DNA of 64,000 nt from Rachycentron canadum (GCA_038496675.1 CM076656.1:1356651-1420650); one strand, 5' to 3'. Shown: positions 41,029-50,723, counted from the stretch's first letter. The notes: generated from the letters alone by a model not told the origin. Program-made: numbers and translations.

Positions 41029-44000
41029 ATAATGAATCATATACAGTAGAGGTGTAAGTAAGGAGTCATATGTACCATAAATATGTTCATGAAGAGGGTT
41101 TTAGTCACAGTTCAACTTAAAATTATTTAAAATGTTTAATGTTTTATGTCACTGTTGATTAATCAGTTGAACAGAAAATCCAGCATCATACGTCTCACGT
41201 TTTCATGCCTTTGAACATGTACTATGTCTCTGTGATGTCTGTCATGATCAAGTTTTGATAGTTTTACTACATTTTTCTAGAACAAATAAATGATCAATAA
41301 TGAGATAAATTATTTGTTGCTGCTCTGGTTTTGATTTGATTTTTTTATTTTACAACAGATCCTAAAATTGAAAAAGGCTTGTAATAAAACTACAAATGCA
41401 GCATCATTAAAGGTCCCACATTTCACACTTTTCCAGTGTTTTGTTTAAAGTATTGATATACATAAGAAGATATTTTTGTGGTTTTTACCATCACAGTGTA
41501 GTTTTACATCTCCTCTCTCAGGCTTCTCTCTGAGCTCTAGTAACAACAGGTCGGTTACCAAATGAATCCCTTTGATTGGCTGAGTGATCCAATTAAAAAA
41601 TGCAGCAGATTTCAGATAAAAGCTCAGAGAAACCAAATGAACCAAAGGTTGGATGGCGGCTCCATTTTGGGAAGGGGCTTGGAAGTGTGGCTGAGAGCGG
41701 TCACTGTTTGGTTGTGACATCACAAAGTTACAGCAGTCACAGTATTAATATAGAACCTAGATATACCTTTGGACAATATGGGACATTTAATAATCAGTTT
41801 CAACACAGATTGAGCAGAAAAGTCCACAAACTAATTCATCTGCTTCCTCCCCCTAGACCTGCTTTATAATCAAAAAATACATGGGCATCTACCTTTACAC
41901 TATATGGTACCTTTAAATATGTGTTTTTGTGGTTAATGAAACCCTAATTCATCACATCTCTTCTCTGAAAACAAACCTACACTGTTGCTTCATTAGGTCA
42001 TGTTTGCATCTGTTTTCACTCTTCTGTCAACATGTAAACCTCAAGCTGAACACAGTGGTTTTTGTCTCCACAGCTCCACCTCATATCCTGGACCCTGGAA
42101 ATGGCAGTTTGTACAGCAGAGTGAGGAAGAAGAGCTGTGAGGAAGGAGTTTCATTTCCCCTGACCGCCAGTAGCCCAAGCTGCAGTGACCGAGCTCCGTC
42201 TGCCAGCAGTGACTCAGGCCTGTCTGTGGCCTCACAAGGGAGGACCAGAGCCAGGCAGAGGAGAGGGACCACGCGGGACAAGTGCACCCAGGCAGGGAAG
42301 CTGTTCCCTGGGGTGGACTTTGAGATTGCTCAGCCTCTTCTGGAGGTCATGACTGAGCTTGCTGCATGTGGCGGAGGGGAGGTGGAGATGGTTGGAGATG
42401 AGACTGGACTGGGACACACAATGAATGGAGAGGGTTCATCCAGCGAGAGGGAGACTGACATACTGGATGATGAGGATGAAGTAGATGAGGCGGCAGCTTC
42501 TGCTTTAGATATACCGAGCTCAAGTAGTATCTGCTCCCTGTCCTCCGAGAATCTACCAGTGACTCAGAGATCAACCCAAACTGAATACTCCACACATTCC
42601 TGGGTACGGCAGCAGCAGATGGTGGAGGTTGTCACTGGTAATTACATTGAAGTGGACGCAGAAAAGAGGTCAAGCAGAGTGAGGAAAGAGAGGCCTCCAC
42701 CTCTGGTAGCTCCTGACACGCCACCTCGAGGAATCAGCAGCAGGGAAGCCGTGCAGAGAGGCCTGCCGGACGAGGACGGGATGCACAGCAATACACAAAA
42801 CACAGATAATACACACAATGCACAGCTTGCTCAGGCTCATGCTAATTCATCCTGCCAAGAGGAGGATTTGTCGTCGTTATCCATGGACATTGACGAGTCC
42901 ATAGAGCAGCTGAACCAGCTGATTCTGGATTTGGACCCAACCTTTGTTCCAGTTCCTACCCGCTGTGCCCCCCTGTCCCGCTCCACCTCCCTACACACCA
43001 ACGGCCTCAGCCACAAGGGAAACACACACCTGTCAGGTAGGACCAATCAATACAATATAAAACAGTAGAAAGATAATAACCACGAACACCGGGTGTAAAT
43101 TCAGTAATTTCATCCCAGTTTCTAATTCAAGTGAAGTTCTTTGTGGGGGTCAACTTCTGAGGGTTTGTCTCCAAAGTTGTTTTATTTACATGTTGTGTTG
43201 CTGTGATTTTGGGATGGGATGTTTGAGGGGTGGTTCATGATGGTTAAAACATCTGAAAATGTAATATAATCCTGTTTATTTCTACTCATTATATAACGGA
43301 CAAGACATGCAGATGTGGAAGCTTTAGTGTCATGTAAAGGCATCTTTCATTAATCTGTACTGAGGAGGAAAATCAATTTAATGACTAAAAGTAAAGTAGA
43401 CTGACATGGTGGTACAGTGGTTAGCACTGTCATGTCACAATGGGTTTGACCCCCAGGGGGGCCTTTCTGTGTGGAGTTTCCCTCTGGGTACTTGGGCTTC
43501 CTCCCACGGTCCAAAGACATGTAGGTTAGTTTAATTAGTGACTTTAAATTGCCCGTAGGCGTGAATTGTCTCTGGCTCTGTGATGTGACATATCCAGGGT
43601 GTACCACGCCCTCGCCCAGAGTCAGCTGGGATTGGCTCCAGCCCCTCCGGTGACCCTGTAAGCAGTACAGATAACAGATGAATGGATGGGAAAGTAAAGT
43701 AATTTATTACATTTTACAAATACACCACCCAGGTCTTGGTCCAGACCATGGTTATCTCTCACTTCTCTCTCGCTGCTGCATCGCCCTTTAGGCTGGCAAA
43801 GTGACTCCCTTACAGATGATCCACCATGCAGGCCCCATCTGGGTCAGATGGGCTCCAGATGAACCACTACTCAATGACCTTCACATTACGTGCACCATCT
43901 ACTTGAACTCAGTCATACAGGCTTATGCTCTGCAACTTTGTTCCTTCAGCAAATGTCGTCTGTCACGGCCATCCCTGCACACAAGACAGTCTCAATCCAG

Positions 44001-45060
44001 ACTGTTGTCATCTCTTGTTCCCCGATGGTGGAACAAGCTACCAAATGTTATCCCTATCAAATCTCTAAAATCTTTGTGCAGTTCGTCTTATTAAATAAAT
44101 TTCAGATTGCACTGAAGCTTGAGTGTTGTCCCTCACCTCTAAGTCTCTTTGGATAAAAGCATCTGCCTAATGAGTAAATGTAAATGTATGTAACTACAAA
44201 ACTCACCTTCACTCCACCGTAGAGGCAGCAGATGTTTCAGGGGCTGATTTCACAAACCCTCAGCACCTCCAACCACCGTCACATCACGACTGGCTGAAAT
44301 CCCACAATAAGAAAAATACACTTGTGCCAATAAGCTGTTGGCAGATGAAGCTCGTAGGCTGTGATATTGCTGAGCTCAGGGTTCACACACAGAGAGAACC
44401 ATTTATAACCACGAGGGACTGAATCGCTGCCTCGTCGTGGAAATCTACATCTGTGTTTGTTACTAAAGGTGTGCTTGTTTGTGTGCACGGTGTTTGCTGA
44501 GAGGGTGGAAGCGTTTGATTAAACAGGTAGTGGATATTCCTGCTGTGTAAGCAGGGTAAAATCAGAACCTCTGCCCTCCGCACCAGATTGTGTTTATCCT
44601 CCAGTCGCTGTTATTTTGAATGGAAATATACAGAGCTGGAAGAAAAAGTTACTTAAGGAACACACACACATACAAAGACAGTAAAGGCATCAAAACACAA
44701 AAGAAACACTTATGTAACACTGTTAAAGGGATATATTGATAATAAAGAGAAGCTTTTTCATCAGGTCATAATAGGACAGAGCTGGAGGTTAGGGAAGACT
44801 TATCTTTAGAATCGGATTAAAATTGAGTACGTTTTGAAAGTTAGAGATGAACTGGAGATGGATCTGGTGATGGATCTGGTGATGGGCTGGAGATGAGGAC
44901 TGAACTGGATGAGACTGGAGCAGGGGCAGAACATGGGGTCAGACCAGGAGGATGGCTGATCTACCCAGGATGGGTAGAAGTGCTGCAGAAGTGCAGGTAG
45001 AACGGCAGGAAAAGAAACAGCTCCCTGTTTCTTTTCCTGCACTTCTACCTGCCACGTCCA

Positions 45061-45097
<37 letters not shown>

Positions 45098-48000
45098 AAC
45101 TAGGGACAAACATGAAAGACTAGGAAGGGGAAAAACACAGAGGAAGGAGAGACACAGCTCTAGCAGGAACACTTTGGAGTTCTTGTGCAGTAAATAGCAT
45201 CAAAGAATGAATTAAACAGTTCTCAGTTGATCTTCTGTTAATCACCTAATTGAGTAAAGTAGTCATTGTACATAAACAACGGATATACTCAGTCCGACAA
45301 GAAGCCAAACACACTGACTGAGGCTGGAAACGAATGATGACTTCTCCAGACTCCAGGACTTGGACCTGAACTTTGCACACTGATGATGTTACCCTGTCTC
45401 CTATGAATTTAATCACATTTAAACAAAACCTAACCAAAGTCTTTCTTTGCCAAACCCAAAGTGGTTTTGTTGACTGAACGATCACAGACAGGGTTGTGGA
45501 TGTGAACCTGGTCCCTGGTTAGTTGTATAAAGGTCTCTAGGAGACAGTTTGATGATGCCTGTGGCCCTGACCCTGTGTGTGTCAGAGCTGCCTCTTCTTC
45601 GCTGTCTCCTCTCACCACACAGATGATAGATTTATCCGCTGTTATGTGCACTGGGGACGGAGCCTGGAGGAAGAGGCACATTTCTGCCGAGACCTCCGTC
45701 CCAGGTTCGTTCTCTGTTCGAGGGCCGGGGGTCGTAGGTGCACGAGTGACGTCAGCACTTCTCACCTTTTTGCAAGCAGAGCAGCTGTTTCTTCGAGGCT
45801 AACTCCCAGTGGTCCACATGGGAGCGCGCTGACAGTCGAGGGCTGATGAGAGCGGCCGTGACAGCACCTGAATCATATGTGTCATGCTCTCTGCTGTGGT
45901 TGTTCGTGACCTGTAGCCATGTGCCATGCAGGGTTACATTACAGCTGACGTTGACCTCTGACCCTGCGTTTTTGCACACCGTCAGGTCAACGAGAGGTTT
46001 TCAGAAGTTCTCCTCAAATTGTGGAATTTGAACACAGGAAATGGAACATGTGTGTTTGTGTGCATGTGGGTCAGGAAGCGTGTCAGGGGGCTGGAGTCAG
46101 ATATTTCCCAGGGGCATATTTGAAGCAGTAACTAATATTTCACTGCAAAGATTCTCTGCCACTGACTGTGTTTGCAGCATGTGTTTTTGAAGGGGATGTT
46201 TTGAGGCAGGGATGTGTAAGTGATCAGGAATGCTTTTGAAGTTTGAAACACTTTGCTCTCCTGTGTGTTTGCATCATACCTTTCCTCTCCCTCTCATCAT
46301 CTCAGGGTTCATCTAAAGACAGAGGAACCCTCACACAAATACAATGGCTATCAAGTGATCCTCGACCCTGCACCCTCCTCAGCAGCCTCTGTGCTGTGGG
46401 AGAAAACCTGGATTAGTTTCAGTTGGATTAGTTCGGCCTCTTGTGTTATTTTGAGATGATGGATCCTCACAGTGACAGCTGAGCTCATGCTGTTTCTCAT
46501 CGCTGTTTAAATAGTTGAGGATGAGCCCGTATATGGTCAGTCAGTCCCCGCCATGACACACACACGTCAGCCGCTGTGATTTACCGTTGGTGTTTCCAGG
46601 CTACAGCACAATAGAATTAAAGCCAATTCAAATCCATGCATCCATGTGTCTGAGAGCGACTGCGTGATGTAAAGGTTGTCATCCGTCCATGTCCGCAAGG
46701 CTTTTATGTGCATACTAAAATTTGAAAGTGTGTGGACTGCGTGCACGGCAAGTGCACTGATTCTCCAGGCTCCAGATAACAAAACAGACTCTTTGGAAGA
46801 GAAGTTGTGTGAGGAGATCTGGCGTTACCCACTTTTTTATGACACTTCTTTGAATCAAATGGCGTTTTTCTCTTTTTGCTTCCTCTTGTTCTCTTCTTCT
46901 ACTTCCTCACTTTTATAGTAGTTGGCAAACAAAGTTGTGGTGTAGATCGTTTGAATCAGGAAATGTGCATGTGTGGGACGTCAAAACGACCTGGACCCTC
47001 ATCTGTAGTTTGAATGAAACCATGTGTGTGTCAACGCGACGAGAGAGAAGTTTGCAGTCGTCCACCGACACAGACAGTGTGACTGGGCTTCAGGACTGAT
47101 TCATATTGATCTAGTTGAGAGGAATAACCCACAAATATGGAATAAATTCTGTCAATTAAGTTATTTTATTGTTCACTGTCGAGATTAACCAAAAATCTCT
47201 CTGCTGGTCAAGTCAATTTATTTTTTAGTAAGTTCACAACAGAAGTTATCTCCAGGCACTTTCCAAATAGAGCAGGTCTAGACCTTCTCGATAGAAAATT
47301 ATTTCCAGGGACCCAACAATTCCCACCAAGAGCAGCACTGGTGACAGTGGTGAAGAAAAACTTCCTTTCAAGTGGCAGAAACCTCGAGCAGAGCCAGACA
47401 ATGGTATAATACCCACATTTCTAATTTTAGGCTCAAAATGTGACAAAATTATTCATATTCAAATATTTGGTCTTTAAAAAATATCTTAACATGGGGCTGT
47501 TAATGACGCCTCTGTCCTCAGCCTTCAGGTGATAATGTTTGTTACTACTCTGCTCTGTTCACTGTAAGAAGTTAAGACTGAATAACAAACCTTTTCCAAG
47601 TTTTTCCTTTCAGATATTCAAGAGTTTCAAGATTCATGAGATTCCAGAGTTTTTATTGTCACGAATAGCAAATAGCAAATGTAATGAAGTTACTCAACAC
47701 GATCAGTTACAGAACCAAACATTTCTGATGATGATTCTATCGATTCTGTTATTGATGAATTGTGAATCTGATCTGAACTGAGACAGATGTTTTTCTTTTG
47801 AATATGAACTTGCTCAGCAGTGAGCAGAGGAGGACATTTATTATTATTTAATTATTATTCAAGGACATATAGACAAATACTGATATGTTAAGCTAAAATA
47901 AGACTTTTCTTTAGTTTTTGTTTCATATTCATTCATTATATGAGTCAGAAGCAGCTTGTTATACAGTGTCTATGCACCCTGAGTATATGTCTGTGGGTAG

Positions 48001-50551
48001 ATCAGGTCCCGCCTGAGGGGGCGATGATCTACACATCTGATTGTTCCAGCAGATGTTTTTCCGACTGAGCATCGTGATGTTCCACCATCTGGTCACAGCT
48101 GAGTCCTGTGCTTAGTCACACAGCTCTGCCCTGATGAGAGCAGCTCTGCTCTGCTGATAAACACGCTGATAGAAGCGTTCATCAGACACAAACACACCAA
48201 ACATCGATCATTGCCATCGTCTCTCATCGCATCTGGTCATAACAATGTGTCAATCGCCACAGTTCAATGACTTCAGGACCAAAACACAGACACACAGACA
48301 GACAGAGACAGGAGGGTGCAATGAATGTACTTTAATGAATAAACACAACTGGCACATTAGCTGGTGAGCAGAAAACCACAAGAAAGGTGATTTCAAAATA
48401 AAACAGGAAACACTAAACAGGAGTCAAACAGGAAGACACGTGGAGGAGCAGATCATAAAGTCGCTCCCTGTTAATGTTATGGTTCTTTACAAGAGTAGAC
48501 ATAACTGTTGCTAGATATGTAATTTCATATGACTGATCTGATCATAATCTGTCTGACTCTGTTTCTGCCTCCCACGCTCCTGCCCCCCTCTTTCACCCCT
48601 CTCTTTATCTCTGGGCTCCTGAATCAGGGTGGAAGCAGCAGAAGCAGGTCAGCGAAGTGACGGACTACGCGGGGCTACATAGTCCAGGATGGAGAGGGGG
48701 GGCACCTCAGACCTTCAGGGGCTCCCCAGTCCACAGTCCCCCTTTCTCACCATCTGAGGTAAACACAGTTTTCAGTTCATCTCACCAGAGAGCAATTTCA
48801 CTTTACTTTGCTATAACTATAAAAAGTTTACTTTAAACATTGTAGAAAAATGGCTTTGTCATGTCACTGAGAGACAACATTAGTGAAGTAAAGTCCTGAT
48901 GTCCAGGGGAAGAGCAGCTGAAACAGTCTGTGAAAAATAATCCACCTGGTCCACTGGGCCTCCCTCTGTCTCCAGAGCCCAGGAAACATATTCATCTTAT
49001 AAATCTTCCTCTTCCTCTCCCCTGTGGATGTCCCCTCGACTAGGGACAGGGCTGGGACATATAGCCATGAAAAATAATCCCATTATTTTTCCAAGCTCGG
49101 AGACAATTCATGAAAAGAACAGCTGGTTTTAAGGCTCAGATCATGAATACAGGCTGTGAGCAGTTCTCTGTGGACTGAGACCTTTGATACTTTCATTGTA
49201 TTAATATATAACCTAGACCTGATTTATAATCAAAGACCACATGGAGGTCTACCTTTAGACCGCATGGACCTTTAACATCTACCTTTAGACCGTATGGACC
49301 TTTAACATCTACCTTTAGACCGTAAGGACCTTTAACATCTACCTTTAAGTATATGGGACCTTTAAAAGCCAGTTTCACAGACAGAGCAGAAAAGTCCAGT
49401 ACCTAATTAATCTGCTTTTCTTGAGGATTGTTGACATTAATCTAACATTTGCTTCAACACAGTAGAATCAGCACATTTCTAACTATGTCATGAACAAACA
49501 CAATTGGATTTCAAATCAGATTGCAGGCTCATTTTAAGTTTGTATCCATCATACCAGTGACTGTTGAAGTCTAGTCCAAGATCCAGTAGTTTCTGTGTCT
49601 GTCGAGACTCAAGGACTCTAGTTCATGACTGAGGATACGAGGCCCAGCCACATCTCATGACCTGCCAGCAGAAGAAAATCCAACCATAACAAGTATAGAT
49701 ACATGACAGAAGCAAATACAGCACAACAAATACCTAAAGCATGGAAATAAACACAGCTCACACCATGACACCCAACATGCAAACAGAAACCCAGTATCTG
49801 CCAGGTGAAACCATCCACACAGAGGCAGAAGAGACAGATGCTCAAACTTCTCTAACTTCTCTGAGTCTCTGTGTTAAATAATTGAAACCACATTAACAGT
49901 TTTGGCTCCGTCTCCTGAAACTTTTATGACCTTTAATTCAACTATTGAGTCACTGAATTGAGTTATTACTTCAGAATCAGATACTCTGTTGAGACTATGA
50001 GTGTGAAACTGCATCTACATCTTTGCTCTTTTCTACCTCTTTATTCTCTCTTTTCCTTTCTGCTCTTGCTCTCGTTCTTATGGCTGGGTGCCATAAATGG
50101 CCCAACTGTTTACACCAAAACACAGGCTGTAGCCACACACAGATCACAAGACTGATGTCTGCTGGTGTGTGTGTGTGTGTGTGTGTGTGTGGGCCTGTCA
50201 CCTCATGGGACTTAAAAAAGGTCATGCTCTTGACTTTTCTCCCTTGTTCTTTTCTTATTGTTTTGTTCTGTTCTTAGTTAAAGCACGGGCATCTCCACAA
50301 AGCCAACAGTTTGGGTTATCAGGGACAAATGGACAATTTGGTTATTGTCCCACAAACCCCAGCCTTCCCAGTGTCCCCTCCAACGCCCTACGGTAAGAGA
50401 TAACACCAAAATGGACACTTCTGGCTGTGGGTGTGTCTGTGTGTTTTGAAATCTTATCAAACTCTTATCCTTCTCTTCCCAGTGAAACATTTCTCTGAGT
50501 TTTCCCAGCTCAGGACTGGTGGGCAGTGCGGCCAACAGAGCTGGGCACAAG
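28326..50551 (+). CDS. tns3: Tensin-3, N-terminal two-thirds (15 coding exons, continues beyond window)
   Basis: Tensins join integrin adhesions to actin and phosphotyrosine signalling. Exons 28326-28475, 29301-29351, 29438-29560, 29648-29712, 32452-32535, 32794-32906, 33900-33960, 34048-34120, 35465-35594, 35824-35889, 37061-37165, 42074-43036, 48628-48758, 50278-50392 and 50483-50551 join in one frame for 766 codons plus one base. Domains: PTEN-like phosphatase (about 1-160) with loop HCRGGKGR (residues 106-113), C2 domain (about 165-310), then a disordered Ser/Pro-rich region. Tensin-3 rather than 1 or 2 is indicated by the intact catalytic Cys, GSLYSRVRKK, RETDILDDE, SWVRQQQMV, MDIDESIEQLNQLILDLDPT and TPAFPVSPPTPY. 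SH2 and PTB domains are not found and should lie past 64000. Relative to human, the phosphatase domain is rather divergent, so this may be one of two teleost tns3 duplicates. Confidence 0.94.
28880..29065 (+). repeat. Dispersed fish repeat, copy 1
   Basis: Contains ttgagggaatttcttcgaattt, gtcactgtggcctcacaaaac and ctcacaaattcatacag, shared with 30960-31690. It lies in tns3 intron 1. Confidence 0.55.
29301..29351 (+). CDS. tns3: tns3 coding exon 2
   Basis: A 51-nt phase 0-0 exon after tcctcctcag encodes FISLSQKNATLTQMNHK, matching the tensin NLSEKRYDLTKLNPK position. Donor gtaatg. Confidence 0.88.
29438..29560 (+). CDS. tns3: tns3 coding exon 3 (phosphatase domain, catalytic Cys)
   Basis: A 123-nt phase 0-0 exon encodes VLDTGWVDLLAPSLDQIFSV through CAAMENWLQTNLKHVLVLHC-R. 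H106, C107 and R108 of the signature loop are at the exon end. The donor gtgaac is not the strongest. The human WPELHAPP segment is WVDLLAPS here. Confidence 0.92.
29648..29712 (+). CDS. tns3: tns3 coding exon 4 (completes the HCX5R loop)
   Basis: A 65-nt exon (phase 0 to 2) encodes GGKGRLGVLVASYIHFSNMS, supplying the remaining loop residues and Arg113. Acceptor tccacag, donor gtaaca. Confidence 0.92.
29713..32451 (+). other. tns3: tns3 intron 4
   Basis: 2.7-kb intron; mostly dispersed repeat (30960-31690) and unstructured AT-rich sequence. No additional exon supported. Confidence 0.6.
30960..31690 (+). repeat. Dispersed fish repeat, copy 2, split by an insertion
   Basis: The head (gtctgtccatcccaatcttgt..cttcaaatttgg, 30960-31048) and body (gaactgatcagaattttgtgg..cactgtgacctcacaaaac, 31437-31690) are two halves of one family. 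Between them about 380 bp starting with a poly-A run and gctacatccacactgcg looks like a second inserted repeat. Confidence 0.5.
32452..32535 (+). CDS. tns3: tns3 coding exon 5
   Basis: An 84-nt phase 2-2 exon after ctccctcag encodes AGLSLDHFAMRRFYNDKLSA and LMTPSQKR, matching the tensin DRFAMKKFYDDKVSALMQPSQKR block. Donor gtaaga. Confidence 0.93.
32794..32906 (+). CDS. tns3: tns3 coding exon 6 (phosphatase-C2 junction)
   Basis: A 113-nt exon (phase 2 to 1) encodes YVWILGSMLKGGLRMSPSPS and FLLCVVLHGLPKIRPDG. Acceptor gctctccag, donor gtaaga. Confidence 0.91.
33066..33195 (+). repeat. Fragment of tRNA-derived SINE family
   Basis: gcagtgcagtggtcaccactgtcgcctc is a decayed box-A head, and ctcccacag, tgcaggacc, gctgactctaa and gtgggtgtga follow in the order seen in the copy at 43405. 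It is shortened in the middle. Confidence 0.5.
33900..33960 (+). CDS. tns3: tns3 coding exon 7 (C2 domain)
   Basis: A 61-nt exon (phase 1 to 2) encodes CCLFLRVYQSLQAVCTSAV, aligned with the tensin CRPFLKLYQAMQPVYTSG strand. Acceptor tcttctcag, donor gtaaga. Confidence 0.86.
34048..34120 (+). CDS. tns3: tns3 coding exon 8 (C2 domain)
   Basis: A 73-nt exon (phase 2 to 0) encodes HVTAQTDRLYFVLQPAQLLK-GDIM; PAQLLKGDIM is nearly the human sequence. Acceptor catcacag, donor gtgggt. Confidence 0.92.
35465..35594 (+). CDS. tns3: tns3 coding exon 9 (C2 domain)
   Basis: A 130-nt exon (phase 0 to 1) encodes VVCYDKNTRSSSRQVVFRLQ and FHTGLVHGHTLTFQKADLD. VFRLQFHTG is a strong tensin/PTEN C2 match. Acceptor gactgtag, donor gtactc. 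Confidence 0.94.
35824..35889 (+). CDS. tns3: tns3 coding exon 10 (C2 domain)
   Basis: A 66-nt phase 1-1 exon encodes DPRFPEDGKVELLFSGSPEK-II. Acceptor gttccag, donor gtaaac. Confidence 0.92.
   Translation: MLGSQKMEKWSCCFLEVLKKS
36061..36664 (+). mobile_element. MITE-like element, copy 2, with 30-bp minisatellite
   Basis: Shares tttgtggttttaagaagcaac, tagttttacatctcctctctcaggctt, ttgtgacatcacaaag, ggttttaaggctcagttt and tattaatatagaacctagacc with the copies at 41.4, 49.1 and 62.0 kb. Its 3' end is expanded into six 30-bp units (36485-36664). It lies in tns3 intron 10. No coding capacity. Confidence 0.7.
36485..36664. repeat. 30-bp minisatellite, six units
   Basis: Six exact-length units, each like acctttagaccgtatggacc followed by tttaacatct, with substitutions at two or three positions (tgt/cac/cgt). 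Each unit contains the ggacctttaa motif found at the element terminus. The reverse strand is open as a VDVKGPYGLK decapeptide repeat, which is an accident of the 30-bp period. Confidence 0.95.
37061..37165 (+). CDS. tns3: tns3 coding exon 11 (end of C2 domain)
   Basis: A 105-nt phase 1-1 exon encodes GRELWHNGASVTVDYDTLDP and LVRRDSFQETSPLDTG. VDYDTLDPLVRRDS corresponds to tensin VDYNTTDPLIRWDS. Acceptor catgtgcag, donor gtaaga. Confidence 0.93.
38250..38515 (+). repeat. SINE-like dispersed repeat
   Basis: agtggcctaaaggtcagcga resembles a tRNA box-A head; gggtcaccctggaccagcag, ggtgaggcagttgaccctgaactgctcc and a tail ending aaattaaagaaattctaaat follow, an order I associate with a fish SINE family. 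Confidence 0.45.
38911..38936. repeat. (CA)n microsatellite
   Basis: Thirteen uninterrupted CA units. Confidence 0.95.
39955..40218 (+). promoter_or_regulatory. tns3: Candidate internal tns3 promoter and non-coding first exon
   Basis: A purine-rich then pyrimidine-rich stretch ends at a good donor (ggctgccg then gtaaag at 40219). It is the first exon-like donor upstream of the large exon 12 that is not used by the main reading frame. A transcript starting here would lack the phosphatase and C2 domains. Evidence is only base composition plus donor. Confidence 0.3.
40947..41028. repeat. (TG)n microsatellite
   Basis: About 41 uninterrupted TG units in tns3 intron 11, one kb before exon 12. Confidence 0.97.
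41406..41917 (+). mobile_element. MITE-like element, copy 3 (most complete)
   Basis: Starts ttaaaggtcccacatttcac and ends ctatatggtacctttaa, giving a terminal inverted repeat with TTAA at both edges. Internal blocks match the other copies. About 510 bp, non-coding, with no minisatellite expansion. Confidence 0.7.
42074..43036 (+). CDS. tns3: tns3 coding exon 12 (large disordered-region exon)
   Basis: A 963-nt phase 1-1 exon encodes residues 341-661. It opens APPHILDPGNGSLYSRVRKK, then has SSDSGLSVAS, RETDILDDEDEVDEAA, STHSWVRQQQMVEVV, TPPRGISSREAVQRGL and MDIDESIEQLNQLILDLDPT, each with a human TNS3 counterpart in the same order. Acceptor gtctccacag, donor gtagga. Confidence 0.96.
43405..43690 (+). 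repeat. tRNA-derived SINE family, forward copy
   Basis: The head gtggtacagtggttagcact is a box-A match and gggtttgacccccagg a box-B match, followed by ttctgtgtggagtttcc, gtccaaagacatgtaggtta, gactttaaattgcccgtagg, attggctccagcccctccgg and an ATGAATGGATGG tail, the widely distributed fish family. Confidence 0.75.
43780..44190 (+). mobile_element. 5'-truncated LINE-2 (L2-type) retrotransposon fragment
   Basis: The + strand frame near 43890-44094 reads CRLSRPSLHTRQSQSRLLSS then LVPRWWNKLPN, the C-terminal region of fish L2 reverse-transcriptase proteins, and a segment (tctctttggataaaagcatctgcctaatgag) with a tail of ATGTAA units is the L2 3' terminus. Only the last few hundred bp remain; frames are broken. 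Not a functional gene. Confidence 0.7.
45005..45040. repeat. Perfect 16-bp inverted repeat with 4-nt loop
   Basis: gcaggaaaagaaacag (45005-45020) and its exact reverse complement (45025-45040) flank ctcc. Imperfect extension continues outward (gaagtgcaggta / cacttctacct). A (CA)n tract begins 20 nt further on. Confidence 0.85.
45061..45092. repeat. (CA)n microsatellite
   Basis: Sixteen or so CA units next to the hairpin. Confidence 0.95.
48628..48758 (+). CDS. tns3: tns3 coding exon 13
   Basis: A 131-nt exon (phase 1 to 0) encodes WKQQKQVSEVTDYAGLHSPG followed by WRGGAPQTFRGSPVHSPPFS-PSE. Frame and splice sites (gaatcag; gtaaac) fit neighbours; the sequence itself is less conserved. Confidence 0.8.
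49110..49375 (+). mobile_element. MITE-like element, copy 4 (3' half), with 3 minisatellite units
   Basis: ctggttttaaggctcag, tgaatacaggctgtgagc, tattaatatataacctagacc and agaccacatggaggtctacc match copy 2. The 30-bp unit is present three times (49252-49341), then the terminus tatatgggacctttaaaa. In tns3 intron 13. Confidence 0.7.
50165..50191. repeat. (TG)n microsatellite before tns3 exon 14
   Basis: About 13 TG units, 86 nt upstream of the exon 14 acceptor. Confidence 0.95.
50278..50392 (+). CDS. tns3: tns3 coding exon 14
   Basis: A 115-nt exon (phase 0 to 1) encodes LKHGHLHKANSLGYQGQMDN then LVIVPQTPAFPVSPPTPY. TPAFPVSPxTPYVK is a distinctive tensin-3 motif. Acceptor ttcttag, donor gtaaga. 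Confidence 0.93.
50483..50551 (+). CDS. tns3: tns3 coding exon 15 (in-frame, candidate cassette)
   Basis: A 69-nt phase 1-1 exon after ttcccag encodes VKHFSEFSQLRTGGQCGQQS-WAQ. It joins exon 14 in frame to complete TPYVKH. The donor gtacac lacks G at +5, and a (TG)n tract starts 18 nt downstream. This is the last tns3 coding exon I can identify in the window. Confidence 0.8.
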
Positions 50552-50565
50552 GTACACTTTCCCCA

Positions 50566-50568
<3 letters not shown>

Positions 50569-50600
<32 letters not shown>
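50569..50600. repeat. (GT)n microsatellite immediately after tns3 exon 15
   Basis: Sixteen GT units beginning at intron position +18. Confidence 0.96.
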
Positions 50601-50602
<2 letters not shown>

Positions 50603-50719
50603 GTTCTTTAAGCTTATATTTTAGACCCTGTACAATCTGCTTTAGCAGATTGTGTATGAAGTGAAATGTGTATGAAGCAGCAGGATTGACATCCTACAAC
50701 AATAAGCAGAGGTCTGTGT

Positions 50720-50723
50720 ATGT

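Larger units (their letters stand above)
37166..42073 (+). other. tns3: tns3 intron 11
   Basis: 4.9-kb intron. It contains a SINE-like element (38250-38515), (CA)n at 38911-38936, a pyrimidine/purine-rich stretch (39270-39940), a candidate alternative first exon ending at 40218, a long (TG)n at 40947-41028 and a MITE-like copy at 41406-41917. Confidence 0.6.
43037..48627 (+). other. tns3: tns3 intron 12
   Basis: 5.6-kb intron containing a SINE (43405-43690), an adjoining LINE-2 fragment (43780-44190), a perfect hairpin (45005-45040) next to a (CA)n tract, and otherwise unstructured sequence. No extra exon supported between 45.1 and 48.6 kb. Confidence 0.6.

Noticed and set aside
43890..44156. 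Possible gene in the frame containing SRPSLHTRQSQSRLL
   Set aside because: It is the broken C-terminal remnant of an L2 retrotransposon protein followed by the L2 3' end.
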